From contig NC_056527.1 in the NCBI RefSeq assembly GCF_019175285.1, forward strand, positions 105,080,970 to 105,144,969: a DNA stretch of 64,000 nt, given 5' to 3'. Under the pieces are notes generated by a model. It worked only from the letters and a program-made list of their open reading frames with translations. It searched no databases and had not been told where the DNA came from. A program made the translations under genes and the position numbers. Each line of letters starts with the position of its first letter. The stretch's first letter is position 1. This document shows, in pieces, positions 1 through 12,400 of the stretch. This DNA is from Sceloporus undulatus. Taxonomy: Eukaryota > Chordata > Lepidosauria > Squamata > Phrynosomatidae.

Positions 1-660
1 ACAATCCCCCGCGACAGCCTCCCAGCGTCCTCTCTCTCTCTCCCCCTTCTCTTTCTCCTCAGGCCTGGCTCCGCCTCCTCAGCCAAGTCTTTCTAGTCCC
101 TCCCTTTCCAGGTCTCTCTGTCAATCCTCTCTGGCCACGCCCCCTCAGCACCGCCTTTCTCCCTCCTCCGCCTCCCTTTTCAATCCTCCCTGTCAATCCT
201 CTCTGGTCCCACCCCCTGAACGCCGTCTTTCTCCCTCCCTTTTCATTCCTCCCAGTCAATCCTGTCTCTGGCCCCGCCTCACCAGTTCTCTCTCCTCCCC
301 TCCCTTTTCAATCCTCTTTGGTCCCGCCCCCTCTTCCTTTTCACCGCCTCGCTTCTCCCGCCTTCTTTTTTCATCAGGCCTGGCCCCGCCTCCTCCTCAG
401 CGCCGATTTTCTCCCGCTTCCCCTCCCTTTTTTAATCCTCTCTAGCCACGCCCCTGCACTTCTTTGACTCCTCCCCCTCTTCCTTTCACGTCCTCGCTTT
501 CCTCAGGCGTGGCCCCGCCCCCTGAGCGCTGTCTCTCCCTTCTCAATCCCCTCTGGTTCCGCCTCCTCCTGTTCGACTCCTCCCTCTCCTGCCTGTCACC
601 TTCCCTACACTACAGCAATGGAGGGGAAAAGGGATCAACTGCGCATGCGTTGGGCTCGCT
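1..660. promoter_or_regulatory. GC-box-rich imperfect tandem repeat, CpG-island-like; NRF1-like site at its edge
   Basis: About eight degenerate units of 50-75 bp share a core like TCAATCCTCTCTGGCCMCGC followed by CCCCTCAGCRCCG and a C/T-rich tail (units near 121, 194, 256, 308, 376, 433, 505, 543). Most units carry a GC box (GGCCCCGCC or GGTCCCGCC). CpG is dense here and sparse elsewhere in the window. TGCGCATGCGT at 640-650 is close to the NRF1 consensus. In mammals PPP6R1 lies beyond the HSPBP1 3' end and is read the same way, so this may be its promoter; that is inference. Confidence 0.5.
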
Positions 661-725
661 GGCCTCGGCCTGAGACTTTCGAGCAATTGGGATTCAATTT
701 AAGGCGGGCTGGACTCTGTAGGGCT

Positions 726-939
726 CTATCCACACTGCAGAAATAATGCAGTTTGACACCGCTTTAACTGCCATGTCTCAGTACTCTAGGATTCTGGGAA
801 CTGTAGTTTCTTGAGCCATTTAACCTTCTCTGTCAGTGTTAATGCCCCCCACAAACTACAAATCCCAGGATTCCATAGCACTGAGCCATGGCAGTTTTAA
901 AGCGGTGTCAAACTGAATTACTCCTGCAGTGCAGATGGA
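726..939. mobile_element. Palindromic hAT-like MITE, copy 1
   Basis: Starts CTATCCACACTGCAGAAATA and ends CTCCTGCAGTGCAGATGGA, near inverted images of each other. The middle carries the paired phrases CAGTTTGACACCGCTTTAAC and its complement. About ten relatives occur in the window. The family is called hAT-like because the copy at 60361 has an 8-bp target duplication. Confidence 0.8.
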
Positions 940-1000
940 CTCTCTTATCCGAAATGCTTGGGTCCAGAAGTGCTTTTTTGATCTTTGAATATAAAAATAA

Positions 1001-1204
1001 AGAAATAACCCGGTTTGGCACCGCTTTAACTCTTTGTCTGGCTCAAGGCTATGGAATTCTGGGAGTTGGAGTTTGTTGTGGGCCCGGAGCGGAGCAGAGC
1101 TCCGCTCTGGGCCCCACAACAGACTCCAACTCCCAGAATTCCATAGCCTTGAGCCAGGGTCCGCTCCGGGCCCCACAACAGACTCCAACTCCCAGAATCC
1201 CATT
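1001..1204. repeat. Diverged palindromic MITE with GC-rich hairpin and repeated arm
   Basis: Shares GGTTTGGCACCGCTTTAACT with the palindromic hAT-like family, but its core forms a long hairpin (1040-1155) with a GC-rich loop. The right arm is repeated once more at 1156-1204. Confidence 0.65.
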
Positions 1205-1316
1205 CAAAAAATGGAAAAAAAATAAATCAAGGTTTGCTTGTTGGAATTTATACATTTTAAAACCTATTTCCAAGCCGTGGATGCTTGAATCCGTGGATAG
1301 GGAATGCTGACTGTAT
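1204..1316. mobile_element. Tigger/MER2-like MITE, partial (right half)
   Basis: Carries the AAATCAAGGTTTGCTTGTTG and ATCCGTGGATAGGG phrases and the terminal ...GACTGTA of the family seen complete at 47777-48012. Confidence 0.6.
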
Positions 1317-3346
1317 ACGTTTTGCCACAGGATGAAGAGGAGGGAGGAAAGACTCATTGTGGGCCCTTGAGTAGAAAGAACTACTAGACTCAGTAAGACC
1401 TCTGTTAGCCAAGCTAAGCTCAACTGCTCACTGCTCCTCTCTTCCCAAAATGGCTTTGGAAAGTGGCTGTTCATTCCACTAGGTTATGATGCAATCTCAC
1501 CATATTCAAGATGGCAGGAGTCAGTCCCCAAGCCTGCTTCTATTTTTAACTTCCTCTCCCTAATCTAATAGATAAAACCCAGCATTAAAGGCCAACCACC
1601 TTGAGTCCTTGGGCAGGCAGGCGGCATATAACTGTAAATACACAAATGGCTCCTATCCATTGATCCGGATCTAAAATAAATCACACAACAGGTTCTACAC
1701 ACCCAAGAGCAGCTTAGACCTGTGTTTCTGGGAGAGTAACAGCACCACCCACCCACCCCAGTTGTATATTTATCAAATCTAATCTGAAAAGGAAAGTTTC
1801 ATAATAAGAGAGTCTAGTGAAAGGAATCCACCAGACACACCCTTTGGCTCCTAGCTGCTCTTCCCCTGTTCTTCATACTTTTACACAGGCCAGGATCCAA
1901 CACATCTAAATGTGTTTTGTTGCAGGTCAGTTTTGGGAAGGGTGAAGGGCCAGCCTCCTCTCGGCATTTTCATAAAGAGGATTCTCATTATCTTGCGCCC
2001 AACTTCATTTACCTTCCGCTTTTAGACAACTATGAGAAGGGGGAAAATGAGGGGAAGAGGGTAGTAAGTAAGAAGACATTTTTGAGCAGAGCGGTTCCAG
2101 TTGTTGACTCTGATTTTTCAACATCTCTTTTGTTGTCATTTGTTTTACCGCTGAAGCGGAGAGTGATGTAAGTGTTGTTTTCTTAAAGCATCTACTGATA
2201 CGAAAAACAAAAAACATGCCAGACTTCTCACCCAAAGCCAACTTGTTCTTTTTAAAAAATAGAACAAAACATAAGCAGAATGCAGCAACAACAGACAATA
2301 GTGATGGGAAATACAAGCTGTTGGAATATACCTAGCTGTCATAAATCATTAAGCGGGGGCAAGGAATAAATATCATCTCCAACTAGGGTGGTCAAATGTC
2401 CAACAGGACAGGGTTCCTGCACCTTTTACTGGCCACAAAAAGTAACACACTTTTGGGCAACTAGTACAGGAGCCCTATTCTCTTTCACAGCTGGTCTCTT
2501 TTACAACCTTATTCTCTTTTGCAGACTTCAGTTTGTATAATTTTTCTCAATTTGACCTATTTGGATATCTATTTTTAATAGTCATGGGTGAAAATATAAG
2601 TCCTGAACAATCACATAAGCAGATGCCCTTGCCTAGAGTGCATGGAAGTCACTTTTCTGCACTACAGCTCCCAAAATATTTCCAGAGGGCATGACTAGCA
2701 GATTCTGGAAGTTGCAGTCTAAAAAGGTGCCTTTCACACACTCTGTCCCTTTGAACAGATGCTCCCCAATTAAGTAAACCAGTATTTTTGTCTTTAGAGC
2801 AGCCAGTTCCCATCTATGACAGTGCTACATCTAAAGCGAAAATTCTTGAAATTCATCTGAATTCATGCCCTGAAACTAAGACAAAGAAATTAAAAGGCAC
2901 ACAATTCCACCTGCTGCTCTCCCCAACGGCCATCCCCTACTAAGTATCTTGTTTCTCAAAAAAAGCAGTATGATGACAGGAAATAGGATGGATTTCCCAA
3001 TTTAAACACACAGATGTTAACAGCCACCTACAAATGCTGGCTCTTTGGCTACTTGGAAGGGAGGCTGTCACAATAAAGTTTGGATGGGGGCAGTAGACAT
3101 TTGCTTCCATAGGATGGGGAAGAGGAAATTACACAGCAACAGGTTATGAAAGTGTCTTCCTGCTGATCATGAGGCTAACGTGTTCTATGTTTCGTTCCAG
3201 AGGTCTTCTGCGACTCCAGCCTGTTGCCAGTTCAGTCTATGCAAGGAAAAACATGGGCGTTTCCCACCAAGTGTCTCCAACTGACACAGCTCCAACGGTT
3301 AAAGCATGAACTTCCACAGTGCTGGGTGGGAGTAGGGGAAGCAAAG
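1317..3346. other. HSPBP1 3' flank and 3'UTR; little else recognisable
   Basis: No further coding exon is seen on either strand. A short L2-like 3' tail (GGCGGCATATAACTGTAAAT) is near 1618-1637, and a diverged repeat fragment around 2658-2732. The HSPBP1 3'UTR covers an unknown part of the right end; a possible ATTAAA signal on the minus strand is at 2579-2574. Confidence 0.4.
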
Positions 3347-3424
3347 TTACCGATCCATGTTGCTTTCATCAGGTTGATTGTAGAAGCAAAGGCGCAGCAA
3401 TGTCTCGCAGAAGTCCAACTCCTC
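3347..3424 (-). CDS. HSPBP1: HSPBP1 coding exon 7 (C-terminus)
   Basis: Begins GAGGAGTTGGAC after TTAAAAG and encodes EELDFCETLLRLCFYNQPDE then SNMDR and TAA. The human end is EELEFCEKLLQTCF...SMDR. Only 78 nt are coding. The preceding 4.15 kb intron holds an L2 LINE. A possible ATTAAA poly(A) signal on this strand is at 2579-2574, but the 3'UTR end cannot be fixed from sequence. Confidence 0.95.
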   Translation of the reverse strand, partial: EELDFCETLLRLCFYNQPDESNMDR

Positions 3425-6400
3425 CTTTTAAAAAAATAAAGTAAAAGGAGTCACACAGGAAGGTCAGGCAAATTCTGTTTCTTTTTGGATCACTGCAACT
3501 TAAGTGACAACAAGGATGCATCTGCTCTGCAGAAATAATCCAGTTTGACACAGCTTTAATTGCCGTGGCTCAATGCTATGGAAGACAGGGAATTGTAGTT
3601 TGTTGTGGCAGCAGAACTCTCTAACAGAGAAGGCTAAGTATCTCACAATTACAATTCCCAGCATCCTATAGCACTGAGCCATGGCAGTTAAAGTGATGTC
3701 AAACTGGATTATTTCTGCAGTGTGGATTCTGCCTACTTGTTTCAAGTGCTTAAGTGAAGCAACCTGGAACACATGCCTAACAACATCATCATTTATAGCT
3801 CTACCTCAAACAATCATAGAATCGTAGAGTTGGAAGAGACCACAAGGGCCATCCAGTCCAGCCCCCTGCCATGCAGGAACTCTAAATCAAAGCATCCCCG
3901 GTCATCAAGCCTCTGTTTAAAGACCTCTAGGGAAGGAGATTCCACTACACTCCGAGGAAGCAAAGATGACTTGGGCCAGCCTTGATAATTCTTCATACCA
4001 GAACTGGAGGATGGGATTATTCCAATGAGATAGTTAACATTTATTGGGGCCCATCCCTTCACCCTATACTACCCCCTTGGCTTGTTCTAACTCCACAGCT
4101 CCTTTTGTTTAAGAATGTGACCCAAAGTTTCAAAGAAGCTTCATCTCAACTCACTGGCTCTACAAAGCAAAACAGGAATCAGGGTGGGAGGTGGGGGAAA
4201 GGGATTGGACTTTTTAAACAGGACACAGTAAAGCTGCTCTGCATCCCCTTCCACTTACTCCATTACACCAATTGCTTAATTATCAAGCTCAGCATAACCT
4301 AATTGCTATGTTTGGAGAAAACTGCCAGTTGCTAACAGCAGGGGCGGGAATGTGTCTGTTCTGGGTAAACATAGCAAAAAACACAGAAACTGCAAAAGAA
4401 GCAACATGGGCCCCTGCCTACCCTTCCCCTTCTTCCCTCACTTCAATTTAAAGGATGAGGATATCAGTTCAGAACAAAGCTGGGATCAAATGAACAGCCC
4501 AGGCCTGGTTGCACTGAGGAAGCTAGCTCAAATCTTTTGCACTTGGAAGCCCTGGTTCACTCCTTCATCAGCAGAAAGAAGGTCAAGAAACTAAATAGGA
4601 TTGGAATCTCACATACACTGCCTACATTCAATGGATCATCACCACTGAACATGATTTTTATATTGATGCTAAAAGATGTTGCTTTCTCCTTGCCATCTTT
4701 ATGGTCAAAGCCATACTGCTTGAACCGAGGGGGGGGGAGATAATAACAAAAGAGCAGATAATGTTTAAATGTAATGTTACTGTTGTTGTGTGCCATCCTA
4801 GAATTTTCTGGGCTAGTTTTTTCAGTGGGGGTTGCTACTGCCATCCTCTGAGGCTGAGAGAGTGTGACTTGCCTGGGGACATCCAGTGGGTTTCTATGGC
4901 TGAGCCAGGATTTGAACCCTGGTCTCCCAGTGTCCTAGTCCAGTGCTCAAATCACTACGCCACGCTGGCTCTCTTATGGCTTCAAGTCATTTCTGACTTA
5001 CGGTGACCCTGGGGAGCCATCACCAAGGTTTGAAGTAACTACAGCCCTGGCAAAGGTTCTCCTTCTTTTCCAGACCTTTGGAGGGGAGGGGGAAGGTAGG
5101 CATTTTCATGAAGAACAAAAACTCACACACAGAACTGGGATAATCTCAGTTGCATTTCAATTTTGGAAGGCTGGGGTTTGCTAAGGGGCATGCCATCATC
5201 AGGAGCGAGGGTTGGATTCTGGGTCTCTAAGCAGAGGACAAAAACACCTCTTAAGCTATTTCTGCTTCACATTGTTATTAAGCAGGTGAAGGGCTGCATG
5301 GCAAACAGTCGTTCCGAATGTACTTAAATGGGAATCGCTATTCCTGGAGAGCCACAGCACTGCGTGCCTGACTTTTTAAGAGTTGAGCAAGAGACCCTGC
5401 GCCCCCTAGTGCCAAGAAAAGGGCAAACTGATGTGGCACAGGCTCTCCACTTACCCAAATTTGGGGAGTAAGCTGCATGTTATTTATTTATTGCATTTGT
5501 ACCCCACCTTTCTCCCAGGATGGGATCCAAGGAGACATGCAGGAATTAAAAACAAGATTATGTTAAAATCTTATTTTACAGAAGTTTAAAAAGAATAAAA
5601 CAACAATATTATTAAAAAGCATAGTTAAAACAGTTAAAGACACAGCTAGAACTTAATTACAGTCGACCCTCTGTATCCGTGGATTCTTTATCCACAGATT
5701 TGAGCATCCACAGCATGAAAATATTTAAAAAGTATAAATTCCCAATAGCAAACTGATTTTGCCATTTTATATAAGGGACACCTTTTTACTATGCCATTGT
5801 ATTTAATAGGACTTGAGCATCCATTCATGGATTTGGGTATCCACTGTGTGTGTGTGTGCGCGCGCGCTGGAACCAAATCCCAGCAGATAATAAGGGCCCA
5901 CTATACTAAGGATAGATTCAGCAAAAACACAGTACACCACTTTACACATACTACTGTTACATAAATTTACACTTCAAAAGCCTCCATGAATAAAACAGCT
6001 GGCAGAAAAAGAACAGGGAGAGGGGTCAATTGGATTTCCCTTGGAAGGGAGTTCCACAGTCTGGGCACAGCCATGGAGAAAGCTCTCTCCACTGCATTTC
6101 ATTTTCAGAGGCTGGAGTGGAATATGGCTTTGCAAATCTCAGTTTCCCTGAATTTTTCTCCCTCTTGGCATTCTAGCTTTTTATTTAAAAATGTTTCCAG
6201 CCCTCATTAATAAAAAAATAATAAAATTTTATTTATATGCCGCCCTTCCTACGATCAGGGCGGCTCACAACAGGTTAAAATTCAAACAGATTAAAATACA
6301 CAATACATAAGTTAAAAAGAAAACACAATAAATCAACCCAACAGCAAAAAGCCCCATAGCCCAACCTCTTGGCCACGGAAGAGGGAGGCCCACAGGATAT

Positions 6401-9400
6401 TTATTCGGGGAATGCCTGTTGGAATAGGAAGGTTTTAAGATCCTTCCTAAATTGGGCCAGGGTCGTAGATGAGCGGAGCTCTGTGGGCAGCGCATTCCAA
6501 AGGGCTGGGGCAGCTATGGAAAACGTCTTCCGAGTAGTGGAGACTAACCTAGCCCCAGGCACCTTCAGTAGCTGCTGCCCAGACGTTCTGAGGGTGCGAG
6601 GCGGAATGTACGGGGAGAGGCGGTCCTTTAGGTATCCTGGGCCCAAGCCATTTAGGGCTTTATAGGTGATTACCAACACCTTATATTGAGCTCGGAAACG
6701 AATGGGCAGCCAATGGAGGTCTTTTAAAACCGGTGTTATATGGCTGGTTCTGGGAGCACCAGTAACCAGCCGGGCTGCCATGTTCTGCACCATTTGCAGT
6801 TTCCGAATTTGGTATAAGGGTTGCCCCATGTAGAGTACATTGCAGAAGTCCAGTCTCGAAGTTACCAGATCATGTACAACAGTTTCTAGGTCCCTCTGGG
6901 CCAGGTATGGGCGCAGCTGGCGAATCAGCCGAAGCTGATAACAGGTGCTCTTGACCGTCGCATTCACCTGAGCAGTCAGGTGAAGCGACGAGTCAAGAAG
7001 CACCCCCAGACTGCGCACGGAGTCCTTCACAGGGAGCGTGACCCCGTTCAGGACAGGTGGAACCACCGCCATTCCTGGACCAGGGGAACCTATCACTAGT
7101 ACCTCCGTTTTCTCTGGATTCAATTTGAGTCGGTTTTCCCTCATCCAGCCCATTACTGACTCTAGACAGGCCACGAGAGGAGAGACGCCATCCCCAGTCA
7201 CTGCATCAGTCGGAGACATAGAGAAAATGATTTGGGTGTCATCAGCGTACTGATAACCCCGCGCCCCATGTCTCCGGATGATCTCTCCCAGCGGTTTCAT
7301 GTAAATGTTAAATAGCATGGGCTGAAGACTTTCATTGTAAAGAAAGTCTTCAGCCCATCTTCATATCCTGCTATGTCTTCTCCATCGTTCTCTATGTCTA
7401 TCGAAATGTAGGAAGTTTACTCAAGAAATAGAGAAATTAGAGAGAATGATTTATTCTAACTGCAGAACTTGAACTTCCTGGTCTAAAAAATGCAATGATG
7501 GTTCAACAAGATCTTGGCCCCTCACAACAGGTATATGACAGAAGGGAAGAGGAGAAGGAAGAACTCCTTTTAACCTACCTGAAATTCTTCCTGATCCTTT
7601 AGTAGCTTGCATCGCTCTTTTAACAGTTCCTCAAGTGCTAACTCTGGTTCTTGGCATTCTTGCACACCTTGAGGGAAATCTGTTACAAGACTGTGTGGAT
7701 GGCAAAGTGGGAGAGAAAGATCACACAGAAGGAAAAAGGCAGTTAGGTTTCCTGCTAACTTGTCAGCCATGGTTCCCCTTCAAGACACTCAGATCAATCC
7801 CAACTCCCATCCTCCTTTCCTTAACAATAGGATATTCATTGACTACAGAACATGCTCAACACTCAAGTCCACAGTTGGGTGGCGAGTTCCCTCCATGCTG
7901 CTTCCTCATCCCTAGCATGTTAGTACCTCCCAGTATTACATTTGTCAGTGGCACCATTTTAAGTACATGGTCATGAGCACATGCCCAATAGCAGAGGGAG
8001 ATCAAGACTCTAGGGGGGAAATATACTTTTTGGACTACTTATTATTGTTGTGTGCTTTAGAATCATAGAATTGTATAGTTGGAAGAGACCGCAAGGGCTA
8101 TCCAGTCCAACCCCTGCCATGCAGGAAATCAACCCCATCACAGGGTTTTCTTAGCAAGATTTGTTCAGAGGGGGTTTTGCCTTTGCCTCCCTCTAAGGCT
8201 GAAAGAGTGTGATTTGCCCAAGACCCCAAGCAGGGATTTGAACCCTGTTCTCCAGAGTTGTAGGCCAATGCTCAAACTCTACACCACACTGCGTCTCTTT
8301 TTGCAATACAGATCTGCACAATTCTCCAGCCAGCATGGGCAATTCTTGGAAGTTGTGGCCCTGGGAGCTGTAGTTTTAAAGAGGAACTTTTCTAAACTTG
8401 AGGAAGGACTTTCAACTTGACAGCCTGGACTGTCAAGACTGAGGTTAAGCCTGTCAAGACTAAGCCTAGATTGAGGTATATCCCTCGGTGAGAACTAGGC
8501 TAAACATGCATATTCTATTAACATTCTATGTTACTGTAGATGAGACATTTTCTATGGTACCTAGAAATACTACTTTCAAGCATCTTTTATCTCAGGTAAA
8601 ATGCTTTTATTTGCTGTGTATTGCTACAGGAGCCCTTTTGAGCTGGGTGGTGACAAATAAGTATTTTAAATAAATAAATAAATCCTTCCAGCTTCATGCA
8701 ATTAGACCTGTAACCTCCATCAAGATAACAAACCCTTAGATCCTAGCTCTCAACCTCTGTTTTCTGCCCTCAACAGTACCTGCACAAAGCTCCCAATACA
8801 TGTTCGTGGAAGGTGCTATGTTCAGAACGGATAAGGGCCACCAACTGCTGGACCATTCCCATGGAACACAGAGTCTCTGGGGGGAGAAAAAGATTGGGAA
8901 TGCAACCTTGGAGTAAAGCTAAATGAAACACATAGCTATGATTGGGAAAGCAGCTGCACATCTCTGAACACCCAATGGCCTCTATCAGGCTGCCTTAAAC
9001 AGCTACTCGCAAACCTGGAGAATGCCATAAAACAGGTCCTATGCATGATACCAATAATCTCTCTGAGGCCTGATCTACTTAAGCAGGAAAATTAGGTGAT
9101 GGGAACTCAAAGTATTACAGCTCTATCACTGTCTGGGGAGGGTGCCATATTTTTTAACATGCACACATACGTCCTCTCAATAAATGCTAAATAAATTCAT
9201 ACGTGCAAACGACATACATCCTTATACATGTTATTTATCATGTACCAATTTTCTACTACTTTTGTGTGCCATTTCAAAAGTGTGATTCTTTCAGCAGCAG
9301 TATGAAATAGTAGTCCATTCCATGGTTTCAGGACTCTGTTGTTCATTCTGCTGTGCACACAGTGAAGAAGACAATTCACTGTCAGAATGCTGGTTCTATA

Positions 9401-12400
9401 AGCAAGAACATCCAAATACACTACCAATGTCTCTAGTGAAAACAATCTCAGGTAGCAAGTGATGGGGAAAATTTCTGGCCAAGATCCTGAACAAAGGATG
9501 CCAGTTAGAGTACATTGGGCTAGGCAGATAAACAGGCAGGCCAGGTAGTGCTAAATAGCTTCCCATATTCGTCTACACAGATCAAGCCACAGGTAGAGAG
9601 GCTGCTGGCTCAATTAAACCATGAGCAATGTAATCCTACACATAGGTAGTAAGACCCACAAAATTAAATACGACATCCGAGAAAGGAAGGTCAAGGATAA
9701 GGAAGCCATAATAGAAGCCATTCAGAATGAAGTGCCATACAACAAAGCTGCAAAGCTAGTTCCTTCCCACCCAAGCAGACAACTACAAAATTATTCTCAC
9801 CTTTCTGCTCTGGGTGATCTATGAGAAGGTTCTGCAAGAGGAAAGCAGATTTCACCTTCAGTTTCTGCACTTTGCTCTGCATGGCCCTCATGAGGACTGA
9901 GAACCCATCAAGATGTAGGAATTGCTGCAGACCAGTCTCCTGGGCTCTAACCAAACCTGGCAGCACAAGGAAAGGCAAAGAAAAAGAGAGAGAGGAAAAA
10001 GTGAAAAAGAATAGAAAGATAAATAAAAAATAAGTACAATAAATAAAGGGGATTTTTATATGCAGAAAAAGATGGCTCAATATTGGTGTGCTGACAAAAC
10101 TAAATACATGTCAACAGTCCAAAAGAACAAATGCTATTTACCAGCATATCCCACCCTGCCTCTCCATTTTTTCTAGCTTAACAGCTCCCACCCACTGTCT
10201 CTGGAGTATTCTGTAGTGAGACACGACTGTAGTTGTGTGCCTTGATGTTGTTTATGACTTAAGACAACCCTATTTATGGGGGTTTTCTGGGGCTGAGAGT
10301 GTTTGACACACCCAAGGTCACCCAGTGGGTTTCCATGACCAAGAAAGTAATTGAACTCTGATCTCCAGAGTCACAGTCCAGCTCTCACCATTCTGGCTCT
10401 CAGGGAGAGGAAATACAAGAATCTTAATTTTTTTCCTTCCTAAAAGACTAATGGCAGTGGTGTAGAGTAGGAGGATTCCCACACCTCCCAGGTCACACCT
10501 ACTTTAGTTTTGGCATCCACCCTCCAGTTACTCTGCAATGTTTCCACTTACAGGAGATAGCAAATAGGGCCTTAATCCGGACAGCCTCGCTGGGATCATG
10601 GTCCAAGAGCCGCAGCAGCTTCCTCATACACCCCAGCGCCAGGGCCTGCTCTTGGACTTTGGGCACATTTTGGGCACAGGTGCCCACCAGATGGGCAGCT
10701 CGCCAGCGCAGCTCTTGCTCCTCATGCTCCAGGTATCGGTGTGCCAGCAGTCGCATGCCTTCCAGTTTGCAGAAGTCTGAAGAAAGAGGGAAACAGAATA
10801 AAATAAAGGAGGATTACTGGTAGGGCATACCTTACAAATGACCTATCTTCTCAGGATCAGAAAGTAATATCCACAGACCTTTCTGTTTTGCAAATTTAGA
10901 CATTCGTACTTTGTCATTTTTATTGTTCTGCTCTAGATTGCTAGCAACTTGAAGCTTCTTTGAGGAAGGGTGAAGAATAAATGAACTCTGGTCCCAATAG
11001 TGTCTTCTGATTGCCTGGTCTTGCTAGGGTTGAAAGAAATTAAGAAATCAACAGCATGGAACTTCTGCAGAGGAACAGGTTCCTCATCTCTGCAATAAAG
11101 GACACAGGGAAGTAAAGATTGATATCTGATTATATTTCCCTTGGAAATGCTGATGGGGGGCATTGCTGATGCCCAGGGTTGGAACAATCATCATAATGGG
11201 GATGGGCAATGGGCATAAGAGAGTCTTTGGCCCAGGAATCTCTGTGATTTTGGTTTCTGCCCCGACATTTGGGAAAAGCTTAGTTTTGGATTAAATCCCC
11301 AGCAAGAAGAGCTAGGGGTTACTAGGACTTGTGGTCCAAAAATAATTTTTGCAAGCTGTGTTACCACCCTTGCATTACTGTTTCTGTAGCCTAATTCACT
11401 CCTATGAGTTGACACAAAGTATTTGCTAAGTAAACAGTTTTCTAGCCACACATTCTCTTGTATAGTAGGGCTTTTCAGACTACTTGATGTGAGGGAGAAG
11501 CAATTCCCCCCCATAACAAACCTGGGAATGGCACCATAATTGGATGCATTAGCTACAACTGTTTCTGTCTTTCCTGAAAACTCTCTGCAGACCACCAGCT
11601 GATAGCTCACAGGCTTGCATTAATCCAGGGATGACCACTTTGCATATTCCTAGCCTAGAGCATGAAGCAATGTGAGCTGCATCTTCATTGCCACAATAAC
11701 GCAGTTTGACACAGCTCAACACTATGGAATTCTGGAATCTATAATTTTGTGAGATATTTAGTCTTCTCTGTCAGAGAGCTCTGGTGCCTGATCAAACTAC
11801 AAATCCCAGGATTCCATAGCATTGAGCTATAGCAGATAAAGTGGTGTCCAACTGCATTATTTCTACAGTGAAGATGCCGTCTAAGATGGGATATAGCAGT
11901 GGGGATGACGAACAACAGGGTGGACCTCTGTATTTTCTTTATGTGTTACATTCTTATCTAGTCTGTCCTCCAAAGAACCCAAGGTGGAGTACACAGAAGG
12001 CTCTAATGACTCCTGCACACACATGCACACAAACAGAGGAATGAGATCCTTTCTATACCTGCAGCATTATCCAGGTTTTCACACAACTCTGCCAGGAGGT
12101 CTAAAGCACCCTCTCGCCGCACGAGATCTGACTGTGCCTCATCTGAACTCTCCCCACTTTCAGTTCCAGGAGTTGAAGCTTCCAACTGCCGAAGGCATTC
12201 TTTCATTTGTTCAATCTCATCCATTTGTCCCCGGAATGCCTCTGCCATTGCCTCCTGTAACCACTGTCTCCGCTGGAATGCAGAGAATTGACAGTTGGGG
12301 TGAAGAAAGAAAAAGGAAAGATGTCACAGACAAATCCATCACTTCCTCCTAAAAGCTATCTTCCTACCATTCAAAAATTCCCCAGTGTGCCAGGGATTGG

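Noticed and set aside
6401-7318. 305-codon minus-strand open frame as a host gene
   Set aside because: The YADD motif and LINE ORF2 C-terminal motifs show it is an L2-type reverse transcriptase, and it lies inside an HSPBP1 intron with a LINE 3' tail.
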